The translations under genes and the position numbers were made by a program. Positions 8,269 to 16,217 of a stretch of 64,000 nt of DNA are shown piece by piece (position 1 is the stretch's first letter; each line of letters starts with the position of its first letter). A model generated the notes under the pieces. The model saw only the letters and a list, made by a program, of their open reading frames with translations. It did not search any database and was not told where the DNA came from. Source of the stretch: an uncultured Litoreibacter sp. (GTDB lineage: Bacteria > Pseudomonadota > Alphaproteobacteria > Rhodobacterales > Rhodobacteraceae). The stretch lies in the NCBI GenBank assembly GCA_947501685.1, contig CANMWQ010000003.1, positions 124,001 to 188,000 of the forward strand, in the 5' to 3' direction.

Positions 8269-9666
8269 TCACACGAGCGACGGAAGCCATAGCACGATCC
8301 CCGGAAAGGCCACCAGCAGGGCAATGGTGATCCCGTCCGCGATGAAAAACGGTGTCACGCCCTTGAACACATCCTGCACCGTCAGGTCATCGCGCACGCC
8401 CGCGACCACAAAGCAATTCAGCCCGATGGGCGGCGTGATCAAACAGAACTCCGCCATCTTCACCACCAAGATCCCGAACCAGATCGCGCACATTGTCCCT
8501 GACATTCCAAACGCGCTGTCAGCGGCGGCAACCGTTTCGCCGCCATTCAGCGCCATCACTGCCGGGTAGACCACCGGCAGCGTCAAAAGCAGCATGCCGA
8601 TCGCGTCCATGAACATGCCCAACACGGCGTAGGCCAGCAGGATGCAGATCAGGATCAGCATCGGCGACATCTCCAGCGAGGTGATCCATGTCGAAAACGC
8701 ATCCGGCAATTCCGCAAAGCCCAGGAACCGCACATAGATCAACACGCCCCAGATGATCGAGAAGATCATCACGGTCAGCTTGGCGGTCTCCAGCAAAGCC
8801 TCTTTCAACTTGGCCCAGCGCATGCCGCGATAGAGCGCCATCAGGAAAACGATGAAGGCCCCAACCGCGCCGCCCTCCGTGGGCGTGCCCCAAGCGTCGC
8901 CGAACGGGTTGTAGACAAAGAAAATGATGATCACGACGACCGCCACAATCGGCAGGGCCGGGGGCAGGGACTCAAAGCGCTCTTTCCATGTGAAGCCCGT
9001 CACGGGCGGGCCGACATTCTTGAAGATCACGGCGATGCCGATGATCAGGCCCGCGTAGACAATCGCCGAAAACGCGCCGGGGATGAAGCCTGCCAACAGC
9101 AGCTTGCCTACGTCCTGCTCCACGATGATGGCGTAGATGACCAGAATGGCCGAAGGTGGGATCAAAGACGCAAGCGTCCCTCCCGCCGCGACCACCCCTG
9201 CTGCAAATTGCTTGTTATAGCCCACTTTCAGCATTTCCGGGATGGCGATGCGCGCGAACACCGCCGCCGTCGCCACGGAGGCCCCTGAGACGGCGGCAAA
9301 GCCCGCCGTGGCAAAGACGGTGGAGACCGCCAGCCCGCCCGGCACCCAGGCAAACCAGCGTTTGCAGGCCTCGAACAAGGCGGTGGTCAGCTTGGCGTGA
9401 TAGGCCAGATAGCCGATCATGATGAAGACCGGGATCAGGCTCAGCACATGCGCAGACACTTTGGAATGCGGCGTCAGCCCGGCGATCTTGACGCTGATCT
9501 CCACGGCCTTCCAGAACCGCTCCGGATCATAGTCGAAGCCGTTCCAGCGCAGCCAGACCAACCCCACGAACCCGGCCAGACCTGCGGCAAAGGCCACGCG
9601 CATGCCAAGGATGACAAAGACCAGCATGCCGCCGGAGACCCATAGGCCAATGGTGATCGGTTCCAT
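8269..9666 (-). CDS. dctM: TRAP transporter large permease subunit DctM
   Basis: A 465-residue protein with about a dozen membrane helices, matching the DctM family: a motif-rich loop SGASVATAAVFARIAIPEM near residue 115 and the block IPPSAILVIYAIIVEQDVGKL. The start at 9666 (MEPITIG) is chosen because it overlaps the dctQ stop as ATGA and removes an arginine-rich 61-codon lead that reads through dctQ in another frame. It forms the secondary, sodium-driven channel of the TRAP system with DctQ. Confidence 0.93.
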   Translation of the reverse strand: MEPITIGLWVSGGMLVFVILGMRVAFAAGLAGFVGLVWLRWNGFDYDPERFWKAVEISVKIAGLTPHSKVSAHVLSLIPVFIMIGYLAYHAKLTTALFEACKRWFAWVPGGLAVSTVFATAGFAAVSGASVATAAVFARIAIPEMLKVGYNKQFAAGVVAAGGTLASLIPPSAILVIYAIIVEQDVGKLLLAGFIPGAFSAIVYAGLIIGIAVIFKNVGPPVTGFTWKERFESLPPALPIVAVVVIIIFFVYNPFGDAWGTPTEGGAVGAFIVFLMALYRGMRWAKLKEALLETAKLTVMIFSIIWGVLIYVRFLGFAELPDAFSTWITSLEMSPMLILICILLAYAVLGMFMDAIGMLLLTLPVVYPAVMALNGGETVAAADSAFGMSGTMCAIWFGILVVKMAEFCLITPPIGLNCFVVAGVRDDLTVQDVFKGVTPFFIADGITIALLVAFPGIVLWLPSLV

Positions 9667-10295
9667 CAGTCTGCCCCTTCCAAGGCCTCGGCCTCCAGCC
9701 GCGCCTGCTCGGCCACGCTCAGGGTCATCGGCACGGCGACGGGGTTTTCCAGCCCAAGAATGAAGGCGCGCCCGTAGCCCCAGACCTGCAACAGCAAGCG
9801 CGCGCAGAGCACACCAAAGGCCAAGGGCACGACCAGCTTGCTGGGCCAAATCGGAATGCCCACATCAATCGAGCTGTCCCTGCTCCAGAGCGGTTTCGTC
9901 ATGTCAAAGGAGCGCTCAAAATGCGCCCAGCCGCCCCAGATGAGGGCAAGGATCAAGAGCAGGATTAGCAACACGGAGACCAGCTCGAAGAACCACAGGA
10001 ACCGGCCTTTCAGCGCGCCCACCAGCATGTCCATGCGGATGTGCGAGCCGTCGCGCTGCACGTAAGAGACGCCCATGATGGCGATGATCGGCATCGCGGC
10101 CTCGATATAATCGACATAGCCCATCATCGGGGAGGCAAAGAACTTGCGGCCCGTCACAGAATAAGCCGCCAGAAACATCAAGGAGAAAACCGCCAACCCG
10201 GAGATCAGCGCTATAAAGCGCTCGACGGGGAGCAACATGCGGTCAAGCCGCGAAAGGAGGCTGGAATCTTCCAGCACAGCATTGGAGCCGGCCAT
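9666..10295 (-). CDS. dctQ: TRAP transporter small permease subunit DctQ
   Basis: A 209-residue protein with four predicted membrane segments, typical of DctQ: the first helix at about 28-46, the family motif around VQRDGSHIRMDML, and a C-terminal cytoplasmic tail. It is the small membrane partner of DctM. It follows a strong hairpin after dctP and overlaps dctM by ATGA. Confidence 0.9.
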   Translation of the reverse strand: MAGSNAVLEDSSLLSRLDRMLLPVERFIALISGLAVFSLMFLAAYSVTGRKFFASPMMGYVDYIEAAMPIIAIMGVSYVQRDGSHIRMDMLVGALKGRFLWFFELVSVLLILLLILALIWGGWAHFERSFDMTKPLWSRDSSIDVGIPIWPSKLVVPLAFGVLCARLLLQVWGYGRAFILGLENPVAVPMTLSVAEQARLEAEALEGAD

Positions 10296-10308
10296 AGTAA
10301 TGGTCCCG

Positions 10309-10358
10309 AAAAAAGAAAAAGGGCCGCCCCGTCAGCACAGGGCAGTGCGGGGCGGCCC
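10309..10358 (-). terminator. Hairpin with T-rich tail between dctP and dctQ
   Basis: Perfect 10-bp inverted repeat GGGCCGCCCC (10321-10330) and GGGGCGGCCC (10349-10358) with an 18-base loop. On the minus strand it is followed by TTTTTCTTTTTTC (10309-10320). It sits 7 bases after the dctP stop and is well placed to end or protect most dctP transcripts before dctQM. Confidence 0.75.
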
Positions 10359-10365
10359 GAAAGGT

Positions 10366-11382
10366 TTAGCTTTCGCCTTTGGCGTCAGCCAGCGTCTTGA
10401 CCACGAGGTCATAGAGCTCTTGGCCCGGCAGGCCTTGCGCTTCCATATCCGCGATCCACGCGTCACGGGCAGGGGCTGCGGCTTTGGCGCGGAACTCTTC
10501 GATCACAGCCGGATCGATATCGACCTTGGCCACGTTCTTTTCTGCCAGCACGCTGTCCCAGCGCTCCAGCAGCTCGGCGTAATTGGCCAGATAGTGATCC
10601 AGCGCCTCAGGGATGGAGCTGTCCAACGCCTCGCGATGCGCGTCGCTCAGCGCCTCATAGGCGTCAATATTGGCCACGACCGGGCAATTCACGGTGCCGG
10701 GGTTCAGGTTGGCGGTCCACCAGTCAGCCTGATTGATCGTGCCAAAAGACAGATGCGCGTGCTGCGCAAAGGCCACGGTGTCCACGACGCCAGATTCCAT
10801 GGCCTGATAGGCCTCCGTGGCGGTCACGGATGTTGGCACCGCGCCCACGGCCTCAAAGGCTTTGCCCAAACCGCCGGTGGCGCGCACACGCATGCCTTCC
10901 ATTTTAGCCAGCGTGTCGCGCGGATCGCCCGTGCCCACGAGGTTGTATTGCGGCATCGGCGAGGTCATCAGCAGTTTCGCGTTCCACTGCGCCATCTCCT
11001 CGGCGGCGGCGGGGTGGGCGTAGACAGCTGTCGAGACGGCCACTTCCTGCTCAAGGTTCTCAACACCCAGGAAGGGCAGCTCCAACACGGTCACAACCCG
11101 GTTCTTGTCGCGGTGGTAGCCCGCGCAGAACTGCGCCATTTCAAACGCGCCGATGGAAATCCCGTCAAGGTTTTCACGGTTCTTCGACAGCCCGCCATAG
11201 GAGATGTTCATGGTGAACTCGCCGCCGGTCTTTTCTGACACAAGCTCCGCCAGTTTTTCAACATGCTCGGTGAAGGCGCGGCGTTTGCCCCAGACAGAGA
11301 CATTCCATTCCGTCGCGGCGGCTTCGCCGACGAACGCTGCGGTGATGGCCAATGTGCAGGCCGTGGTCATAAATTTGTTCAT
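10366..11382 (-). CDS. dctP: TRAP transporter substrate-binding protein DctP
   Basis: A 338-residue exported solute-binding protein. The ATG at 11382 is preferred to upstream starts because GGAGGA lies just before it and a signal peptide (MNKFMTTACTLAITAAFVGE, ending AAA) follows. The conserved DctP region around MEGMRVRATGGLGKAFEAVG holds the arginine that usually contacts the substrate carboxylate. The protein is first in the dctPQM operon. The substrate, probably an organic acid, cannot be assigned. Confidence 0.9.
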   Translation of the reverse strand: MNKFMTTACTLAITAAFVGEAAATEWNVSVWGKRRAFTEHVEKLAELVSEKTGGEFTMNISYGGLSKNRENLDGISIGAFEMAQFCAGYHRDKNRVVTVLELPFLGVENLEQEVAVSTAVYAHPAAAEEMAQWNAKLLMTSPMPQYNLVGTGDPRDTLAKMEGMRVRATGGLGKAFEAVGAVPTSVTATEAYQAMESGVVDTVAFAQHAHLSFGTINQADWWTANLNPGTVNCPVVANIDAYEALSDAHREALDSSIPEALDHYLANYAELLERWDSVLAEKNVAKVDIDPAVIEEFRAKAAAPARDAWIADMEAQGLPGQELYDLVVKTLADAKGES

Positions 11383-11547
11383 GTTTGTCCTCCCAGAACT
11401 GCCCCATCTCTCGGGGCTCACGAGGTTAGAGCTTTCCGCGAGAGCGAAATCAGTGCAACTGCTGACATGGCACATCACCCATCTGGCTATGTAAGCCGTT
11501 CATATTGCGCGCTAAATTCTTTTGGGGCTGTGGCCGTGTCGGGCCAA

Positions 11548-11567
11548 ATGTGTGGAATTTCGCACAT
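11548..11567. promoter_or_regulatory. Imperfect 20-bp palindrome between dctP and gloB
   Basis: ATGTGTGGAATTTCGCACAT is self-complementary at 8 of 10 paired positions. It lies in the divergent gap between dctP and gloB, where an operator for the TRAP operon would be expected. No regulator gene is adjacent, so the binding protein is unknown. Confidence 0.4.
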
Positions 11568-11649
11568 CTTTTGCCCGCAGCCTTGCGCTTGGGGCCATGC
11601 CAACCCCATAACAGCTTCTCGCCCGTCACCCGTAGCCAAGGACCATGCC

Positions 11650-12405
11650 ATGCCCCTGCAATTTCACCAATTCGCCTATAATTCCGACAATTACGGGGTG
11701 CTGGTCCATGACCCCGCCACCGCGACGACCACCTGCATTGACGCGGGCGACGCGGGCGCCGTGCTCGACGCTTTGCAGGCCACAGGCTGGGCGCTCAGCG
11801 ACCTGTGGATCACGCATCACCATTGGGACCACACGGACGCGCTGGCGGAGCTGAAGTCCAAAACCGGTTGCGCCGTGACCGGGCCTGAGGGGGTGAAGGG
11901 CGTGGATAAAGTCGTGAAAGGCGGCGACAGCTTTGCCTTTGCGGGCCACAGCGTCGAGGTGATCCACACGCCGGGCCACACGCTCGATATGCTGAACTTC
12001 TACCTGCCGGAGGCGCACTGCGTCTTCACCGGTGACACGCTGTTTGTCATGGGCTGCGGCAGGCTCTTTGAAGGGGACGGGCCGATGATGTGGGCGTCGA
12101 TGCAAAAGCTGATGGCGCTGCCGCCCGAAACGGTGGTCTATTGTGCGCATGAATACACGCTGGCCAGCGCGGATTTTGCGCTGAGCGTGGACCCCGACAA
12201 CAGCGCGCTTCAGGCGCAGGTCGCACGCGTCAAAGCGCTGCGCGAGCAGGGCGCGCCGACGGTGCCGACGGATATCGCCACGGAGCTGGCGACCAATCCG
12301 TTCCTGCGCCCACATGATGCCGCCATTCGTTCGGAGCTGGGGATGCAGGACGCCACAGACGCTGAGGTCTTCACCGAGATAAGGGCCCGAAAAGACCGCT
12401 TCTGA
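11650..12405 (+). CDS. gloB: Hydroxyacylglutathione hydrolase (glyoxalase II)
   Basis: A 251-residue metallo-beta-lactamase-fold enzyme with the metal motif THHHWDH at residues 55-61 and further ligands in HTPGHT and FTGDTLF. The C-terminal HAGH domain has the CAHEYTLASADFAL block that binds glutathione. It hydrolyses S-lactoylglutathione to D-lactate and glutathione in the cytoplasm. The start at 11650 gives the standard N-terminus and length near 255; a frame open farther upstream has no family similarity. Confidence 0.93.
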   Translation: MPLQFHQFAYNSDNYGVLVHDPATATTTCIDAGDAGAVLDALQATGWALSDLWITHHHWDHTDALAELKSKTGCAVTGPEGVKGVDKVVKGGDSFAFAGHSVEVIHTPGHTLDMLNFYLPEAHCVFTGDTLFVMGCGRLFEGDGPMMWASMQKLMALPPETVVYCAHEYTLASADFALSVDPDNSALQAQVARVKALREQGAPTVPTDIATELATNPFLRPHDAAIRSELGMQDATDAEVFTEIRARKDRF

Positions 12406-12472
12406 GCCTTGCCTTTTCAACGTGGTAGGAGCCATAGTTCGCGTAGTTAACAAAAACTTCGGGAGAGTTGAT

Positions 12473-14050
12473 ATGAAAACGGTATCCGTACTGGTCGCGG
12501 CACTATTGGCGACGACCACCGTCGCGGCCTCCGCCGAAACCCTGCGCTGGGCGCGGGCGGGCGACGCCCTGACGCTGGACCCACATGCTCAAAACGAGGG
12601 GCCAACCTCTGCGCTCGCGCATCAGATCATGGAAACGCTGGTGATGCGCAATCACGAGGGGGAGCTGGTGCCCTCGCTGGCGCTGAACTGGGCCCCCTCC
12701 GAGACCAACCCGAATATCTGGGTGTTCAATCTGCGTGAAGGCGTGACCTATCATGATGGCGCGGCGTTTACGGCCGAAGACGTGGTCTTCTCGCTCAATC
12801 GTGCGATGACCGAAGACAGCGACTACAAGGAGCTGCTGGCCTCCGTCAACGAGGTGCGCGCCAATGGCGACTACACCGTAGAGATCGAGACCAACGGCCC
12901 CAACCCGATCATGCCCAACAACCTGACCAATATGTTCATCATGGACAAGGACTGGGCGGAGGCGAATAACGCCGTCAAAGTGCAAGACTATGAGGGCGGC
13001 GAAGACACGTTCGCGGCCAAGAACGCCAACGGCACCGGGCCTTACAAGCTGGTCTCCCGCGAGCCGGATGTCAAAACCGTGCTGGCCGCCAATGAAAACT
13101 ACTGGGGCAAGGGGGAGTTCCCGTTGGAGGTGACAGAGATCATCTACACGCCGATCCAGAACGCCGCGACCCGTGTGGCCGCCATGTTGTCGGGTGAGGT
13201 GGACTTCATCCAGGACGTCCCGGTGCAAGATATTGAGCGCGTCAACAGCACCGACGGGCTTGAGGTCCGCACAGCCCCTCAGAACCGCGTGATTTTCTTC
13301 GGGATGAACATGGGCGACGAGGATCTCGCCAATGACAATGTCGAAGGCACCAACCCCTTTGCCGATGTCCGCGTGCGCCGCGCGATGAATTTGGCGATCA
13401 ACCGCGACGCCATCAAACAGGTCGTGATGCGCGGCCAGTCTGAACCTGCGGGCATGATCGCGCCGCCTTTTGTCAATGGCTGGAACGCGGAGATGGACGC
13501 CGCCTCCACCACCGATATCGAGATGGCCAAGCAGTTGCTGGAAGAGGCGGGCTACCCGGAAGGCTTCTCCATCCAGCTCGATTGCCCCAATGACCGCTAC
13601 GTCAATGACGAGGGCATCTGTCAGGCCGCCGTCGGCATGTTCGGCCAAATCGGCGTGACCGTGAATCTCGACGCCAAGCCCAAGGCGCAGCACTTCCCGC
13701 TGCTCTCGAACCTCGAGACCGATTTCTACATGCTCGGCTGGGGCGTTCCGACCTATGACAGCGAATATATCTTCAACTTCCTCGTGCATGGCCGTGACGA
13801 GAAATACGGTTCCTGGAACGCGGTGCGCTACAACAACCCGGAGCTGAACGCCAAGATCCAAAGCCTCGCCTCCAACACCGACCTTGTGGCGCGCAACGCG
13901 GATATCAAGGCGATCTGGGACGTGGTCCAGGACGAGGCGCTCTACATCCCGATCCACCATCAGGTGCTCAACTGGGGCATGGCCGAAACCGTCGGCACCA
14001 TCGTCGAGCCAGAGGACAGCCCGAAGTTCAAATATTTCACCATGAACTGA
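12473..14050 (+). CDS. Peptide-type ABC transporter substrate-binding protein (family 5), orphan copy
   Basis: A 525-residue exported protein of the DppA/OppA family. Start at 12473 is supported by GGGAGAG eight bases upstream and a signal peptide ending SAE. The mature part starts TLRWARAGDALTLDPHAQNE and carries the family motif LREGVTYHDGAAFTAEDVVFS. It is clearly paralogous to the protein at 17663-19228. No permease or ATPase genes follow; a terminator closes the unit at 14075-14105. It may feed the dppBCDF channel encoded 6 kb downstream (inference). Confidence 0.9.
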   Translation: MKTVSVLVAALLATTTVAASAETLRWARAGDALTLDPHAQNEGPTSALAHQIMETLVMRNHEGELVPSLALNWAPSETNPNIWVFNLREGVTYHDGAAFTAEDVVFSLNRAMTEDSDYKELLASVNEVRANGDYTVEIETNGPNPIMPNNLTNMFIMDKDWAEANNAVKVQDYEGGEDTFAAKNANGTGPYKLVSREPDVKTVLAANENYWGKGEFPLEVTEIIYTPIQNAATRVAAMLSGEVDFIQDVPVQDIERVNSTDGLEVRTAPQNRVIFFGMNMGDEDLANDNVEGTNPFADVRVRRAMNLAINRDAIKQVVMRGQSEPAGMIAPPFVNGWNAEMDAASTTDIEMAKQLLEEAGYPEGFSIQLDCPNDRYVNDEGICQAAVGMFGQIGVTVNLDAKPKAQHFPLLSNLETDFYMLGWGVPTYDSEYIFNFLVHGRDEKYGSWNAVRYNNPELNAKIQSLASNTDLVARNADIKAIWDVVQDEALYIPIHHQVLNWGMAETVGTIVEPEDSPKFKYFTMN

Positions 14051-14074
14051 GGCGGATCGCTTTAAGAACAGGAG

Positions 14075-14105
14075 GCCCTTGGAGCGACGCTTCGGGGGCT
14101 TTTTT
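14075..14105 (+). terminator. Intrinsic terminator after the orphan peptide-binding protein
   Basis: A 10-bp stem with some G-T pairs (14075-14084 with 14090-14099, loop CGACG) is followed by six T residues. It ends the transcript that starts before 12473. Confidence 0.7.
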
Positions 14106-14332
14106 GTTGAGGCGAGCTTGAGTTATAAATGCTCAATAGTCCCGAGTAGGGCTTTGAGCTGGACTGGCGGGTATGAGCCCATTGTAACATTTTTCTGGGT
14201 CGCCGCGAAGTCTGGTGCCGGACATCTATCACATCTAGTCAAACTGAGTTGCCCCCGGTTTCTTCACCCGAAACCGTCATCAACGTCGCTTTTTTAACAG
14301 ACGGCAATTGATGATTGTCCAATCGTCACGAT

Positions 14333-14935
14333 ATGGATCAAGACGCCGTTTATCAAACCCTGTTGCATACTTCGCAAGACGCTTACGCCGGAAATGCCGA
14401 GATGACGGGTTTTACACCGTTTCCAGATGATATCCTCCGCCAAGCCGTCACACCATTTCATAGCACGTGCTGCGATGTCTTTTGTGAGGACAAAAAGTTG
14501 GCCTCTCACAAGTACCCAGCACTTCAGGATGCCATTCGCGCGGCAAGCGACGCAGTTCATTGGCGCCAAACCTACAAAGACACCGACATTGGTGACAACT
14601 TCATGGACCAGTTCGCGTGCTACTGCATCATTGGCGAAACCGCCCCGTTCATGTCGGCGTCAATACGGCTATTTATGGTCTATATGCCGCCTCACTTCTA
14701 TTATCCTTGGCACCACCACCCCGCCGAAGAGATCTATATGGTTGTGTCCGGAAACGGCGTGTTCAAACGCAAAGATTGCCCCGATGAGAGGCTCACCGAA
14801 GGTGAAACATCGTTCCACCAAAGCAACCAGCCGCATGCGATGGAAACCTTGGATGATCCGGTGCTTTGCCTTGTCGCGTGGCGCGATGATTTTGAAACGC
14901 CGCCTGTTTTAACCCCGCCATCAGAAATGTCCTGA
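14333..14935 (+). CDS. dddQ: Cupin DMSP lyase, DddQ-like
   Basis: A 200-residue cupin of the DMSP lyase family, which cleaves dimethylsulfoniopropionate to dimethyl sulfide and acrylate. The metal site is intact: FYYPWHHHPAEEIY carries histidines at 127-129, Glu133 and Tyr135, with a later ligand in NQPHAM. These line up with the Tyr120, His125, Glu129, Tyr131 and His163 positions described for DddQ, and the length matches its roughly 195 residues. The ATG at 14333 is used; a TTG at 14315 adds six residues. No strong ribosome site is seen. The gene looks less GC-rich than its neighbours, and a hydroxylase-like gene follows after 7 bases. DddL and DddW share the cupin core, but length and spacing favour DddQ. 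Confidence 0.82.
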   Translation: MDQDAVYQTLLHTSQDAYAGNAEMTGFTPFPDDILRQAVTPFHSTCCDVFCEDKKLASHKYPALQDAIRAASDAVHWRQTYKDTDIGDNFMDQFACYCIIGETAPFMSASIRLFMVYMPPHFYYPWHHHPAEEIYMVVSGNGVFKRKDCPDERLTEGETSFHQSNQPHAMETLDDPVLCLVAWRDDFETPPVLTPPSEMS

Positions 14936-14942
14936 GGTTGCC

Positions 14943-15941
14943 ATGACACACGACACTGACCCAAAGCCGATAAGCAAAGAGTGGAACTATCACCCTGATC
15001 TTCCACTTGCTGACCCCTCAATTTTCAAATGGCCGCCTGATCCACACTTTCTTGGCCGGTGGGTATTGCGCAACTGGCTAACGTTAAGCGAGCGGGTGAT
15101 GATGGTCGTCTTGGCGACGCTCTGCTGGTTGTTCCTTTATCCGTCGCTTGGAACAGCAAAGACGCTCGCGTTTGGCTGGGTCTTTCAGGTTTGGCTGGTG
15201 AATTTGGGGCTGATGATTTGCATCGCGGGCGGGCTGCACTGGTTCTTTTATGTCCGGCGGGGGCAAGGCAAAGCGCTGAAATTCGATCACCGGGAACCGG
15301 CAAAAGGTAACAGCCTTTGGAATTTTTCCAACCAAGTGCATGACAACATGTTCTGGTCGCTTGGCAGTGGCGTGCTGCAAGTCACGGTGCTTCAGGTTTT
15401 GGTTATGTGGCTGATGGCGAATGGGTACGTCCCAACGATAAACCTGACATCAAACCCTCTTCTGTTCATCGCGGGATTGATGCTTTTGCCAACCTGGTCC
15501 GCGTTCCATTTCTATTGGGTCCATCGGTTGCTCCATGTGCCGTTCCTCTACAAACGCGTCCATGCGCTGCACCATCGCAATGTCAATATCGGCCCGTGGT
15601 CTGGCCTGTCGATGCACCCGGTCGAGCATTTACTTTATCTGTCATCGCTGTTGATCCACTGCGTGATCCCAAGCCACCCGATCCATCTTTATTTCCATGT
15701 AATCTATCTGGCCCCTGGAGCTGCGATGACCCACACGGGCTACGAAGACCTGTTGATCAAAGATAAGCGCAAGCTGGCGTTGGGGACGTTCTACCATCAA
15801 CTCCATCACCGCTATTACGAGTGCAACTACGGCAATCAGGAAATGCCATGGGACCGTTGGTTTGGGACATTCCATGATGGCAGCGACGAAAGCACGAAGG
15901 AGACGCGGAGCCGGAAGAAGGATATGTATTCCGGTGTTTAA
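14943..15941 (+). CDS. Sterol desaturase/fatty acid hydroxylase superfamily membrane protein
   Basis: A 332-residue integral membrane di-iron protein. Three histidine clusters fit the superfamily: HRLLH at 194-198, HALHH at 207-211 and HQLHH at 285-289. Four or more membrane helices lie at about 52-70, 80-102, 140-160 and 172-192. Such enzymes insert oxygen into or desaturate lipid chains using a di-iron centre. The gene starts 7 bases after dddQ behind a GAGG ribosome site, so the two are probably one transcript. The substrate is unknown. Family call is firm; the link to DMSP metabolism is inference. Confidence 0.85.
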   Translation: MTHDTDPKPISKEWNYHPDLPLADPSIFKWPPDPHFLGRWVLRNWLTLSERVMMVVLATLCWLFLYPSLGTAKTLAFGWVFQVWLVNLGLMICIAGGLHWFFYVRRGQGKALKFDHREPAKGNSLWNFSNQVHDNMFWSLGSGVLQVTVLQVLVMWLMANGYVPTINLTSNPLLFIAGLMLLPTWSAFHFYWVHRLLHVPFLYKRVHALHHRNVNIGPWSGLSMHPVEHLLYLSSLLIHCVIPSHPIHLYFHVIYLAPGAAMTHTGYEDLLIKDKRKLALGTFYHQLHHRYYECNYGNQEMPWDRWFGTFHDGSDESTKETRSRKKDMYSGV

Positions 15942-15953
15942 CGCGATGCAGGA

Positions 15954-16205
15954 CTAGCGCTGATCTGAGGCTGTCTGACGGACTTCGGCAAATAGGTCAT
16001 ATCCAAGTTGCAGCAGGACATGTGGGATATCCAACATGCACCAAATCTCTGGAATATTGCCGTTCTTACACCGCCACCAGTCGCAGTCGCGCATGAAGAG
16101 ACGCTTGCGCGTCGCGGGGACCTGAAAAAGCGGCCATTGGTTGAGCATGCTCCAAGATCTTCTTTGTCCGCAAACCAGACCTTCTCCATCTAGGGACAAT
16201 GACAA
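15954..16205 (-). pseudogene. Remnant of a SnoaL-like (NTF2-fold) gene
   Basis: The minus-strand frame ends in a stretch that matches the C-terminus of SnoaL-like proteins: TRKRLFMRDCDWWRCKNGN, then MLDIPHVLLQLGYDLF. The intact paralogue at 40526-41050 has the same order (GKRIEIRYMDFWKVVDGK and MVDFPHVLAQLGVDVF). The first 30 residues of this frame do not fit the family; parts of the expected sequence seem to lie in the neighbouring frame. Only about the last third of a normal gene is left, so it is read as a decayed copy. Confidence 0.6.
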
Positions 16206-16217
16206 CAGGACAACCTT

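Noticed and set aside
12503-13960. 485-codon minus-strand frame opposite the first peptide-binding protein
   Set aside because: Antisense shadow; the plus strand has a signal peptide, ribosome site and family motifs.
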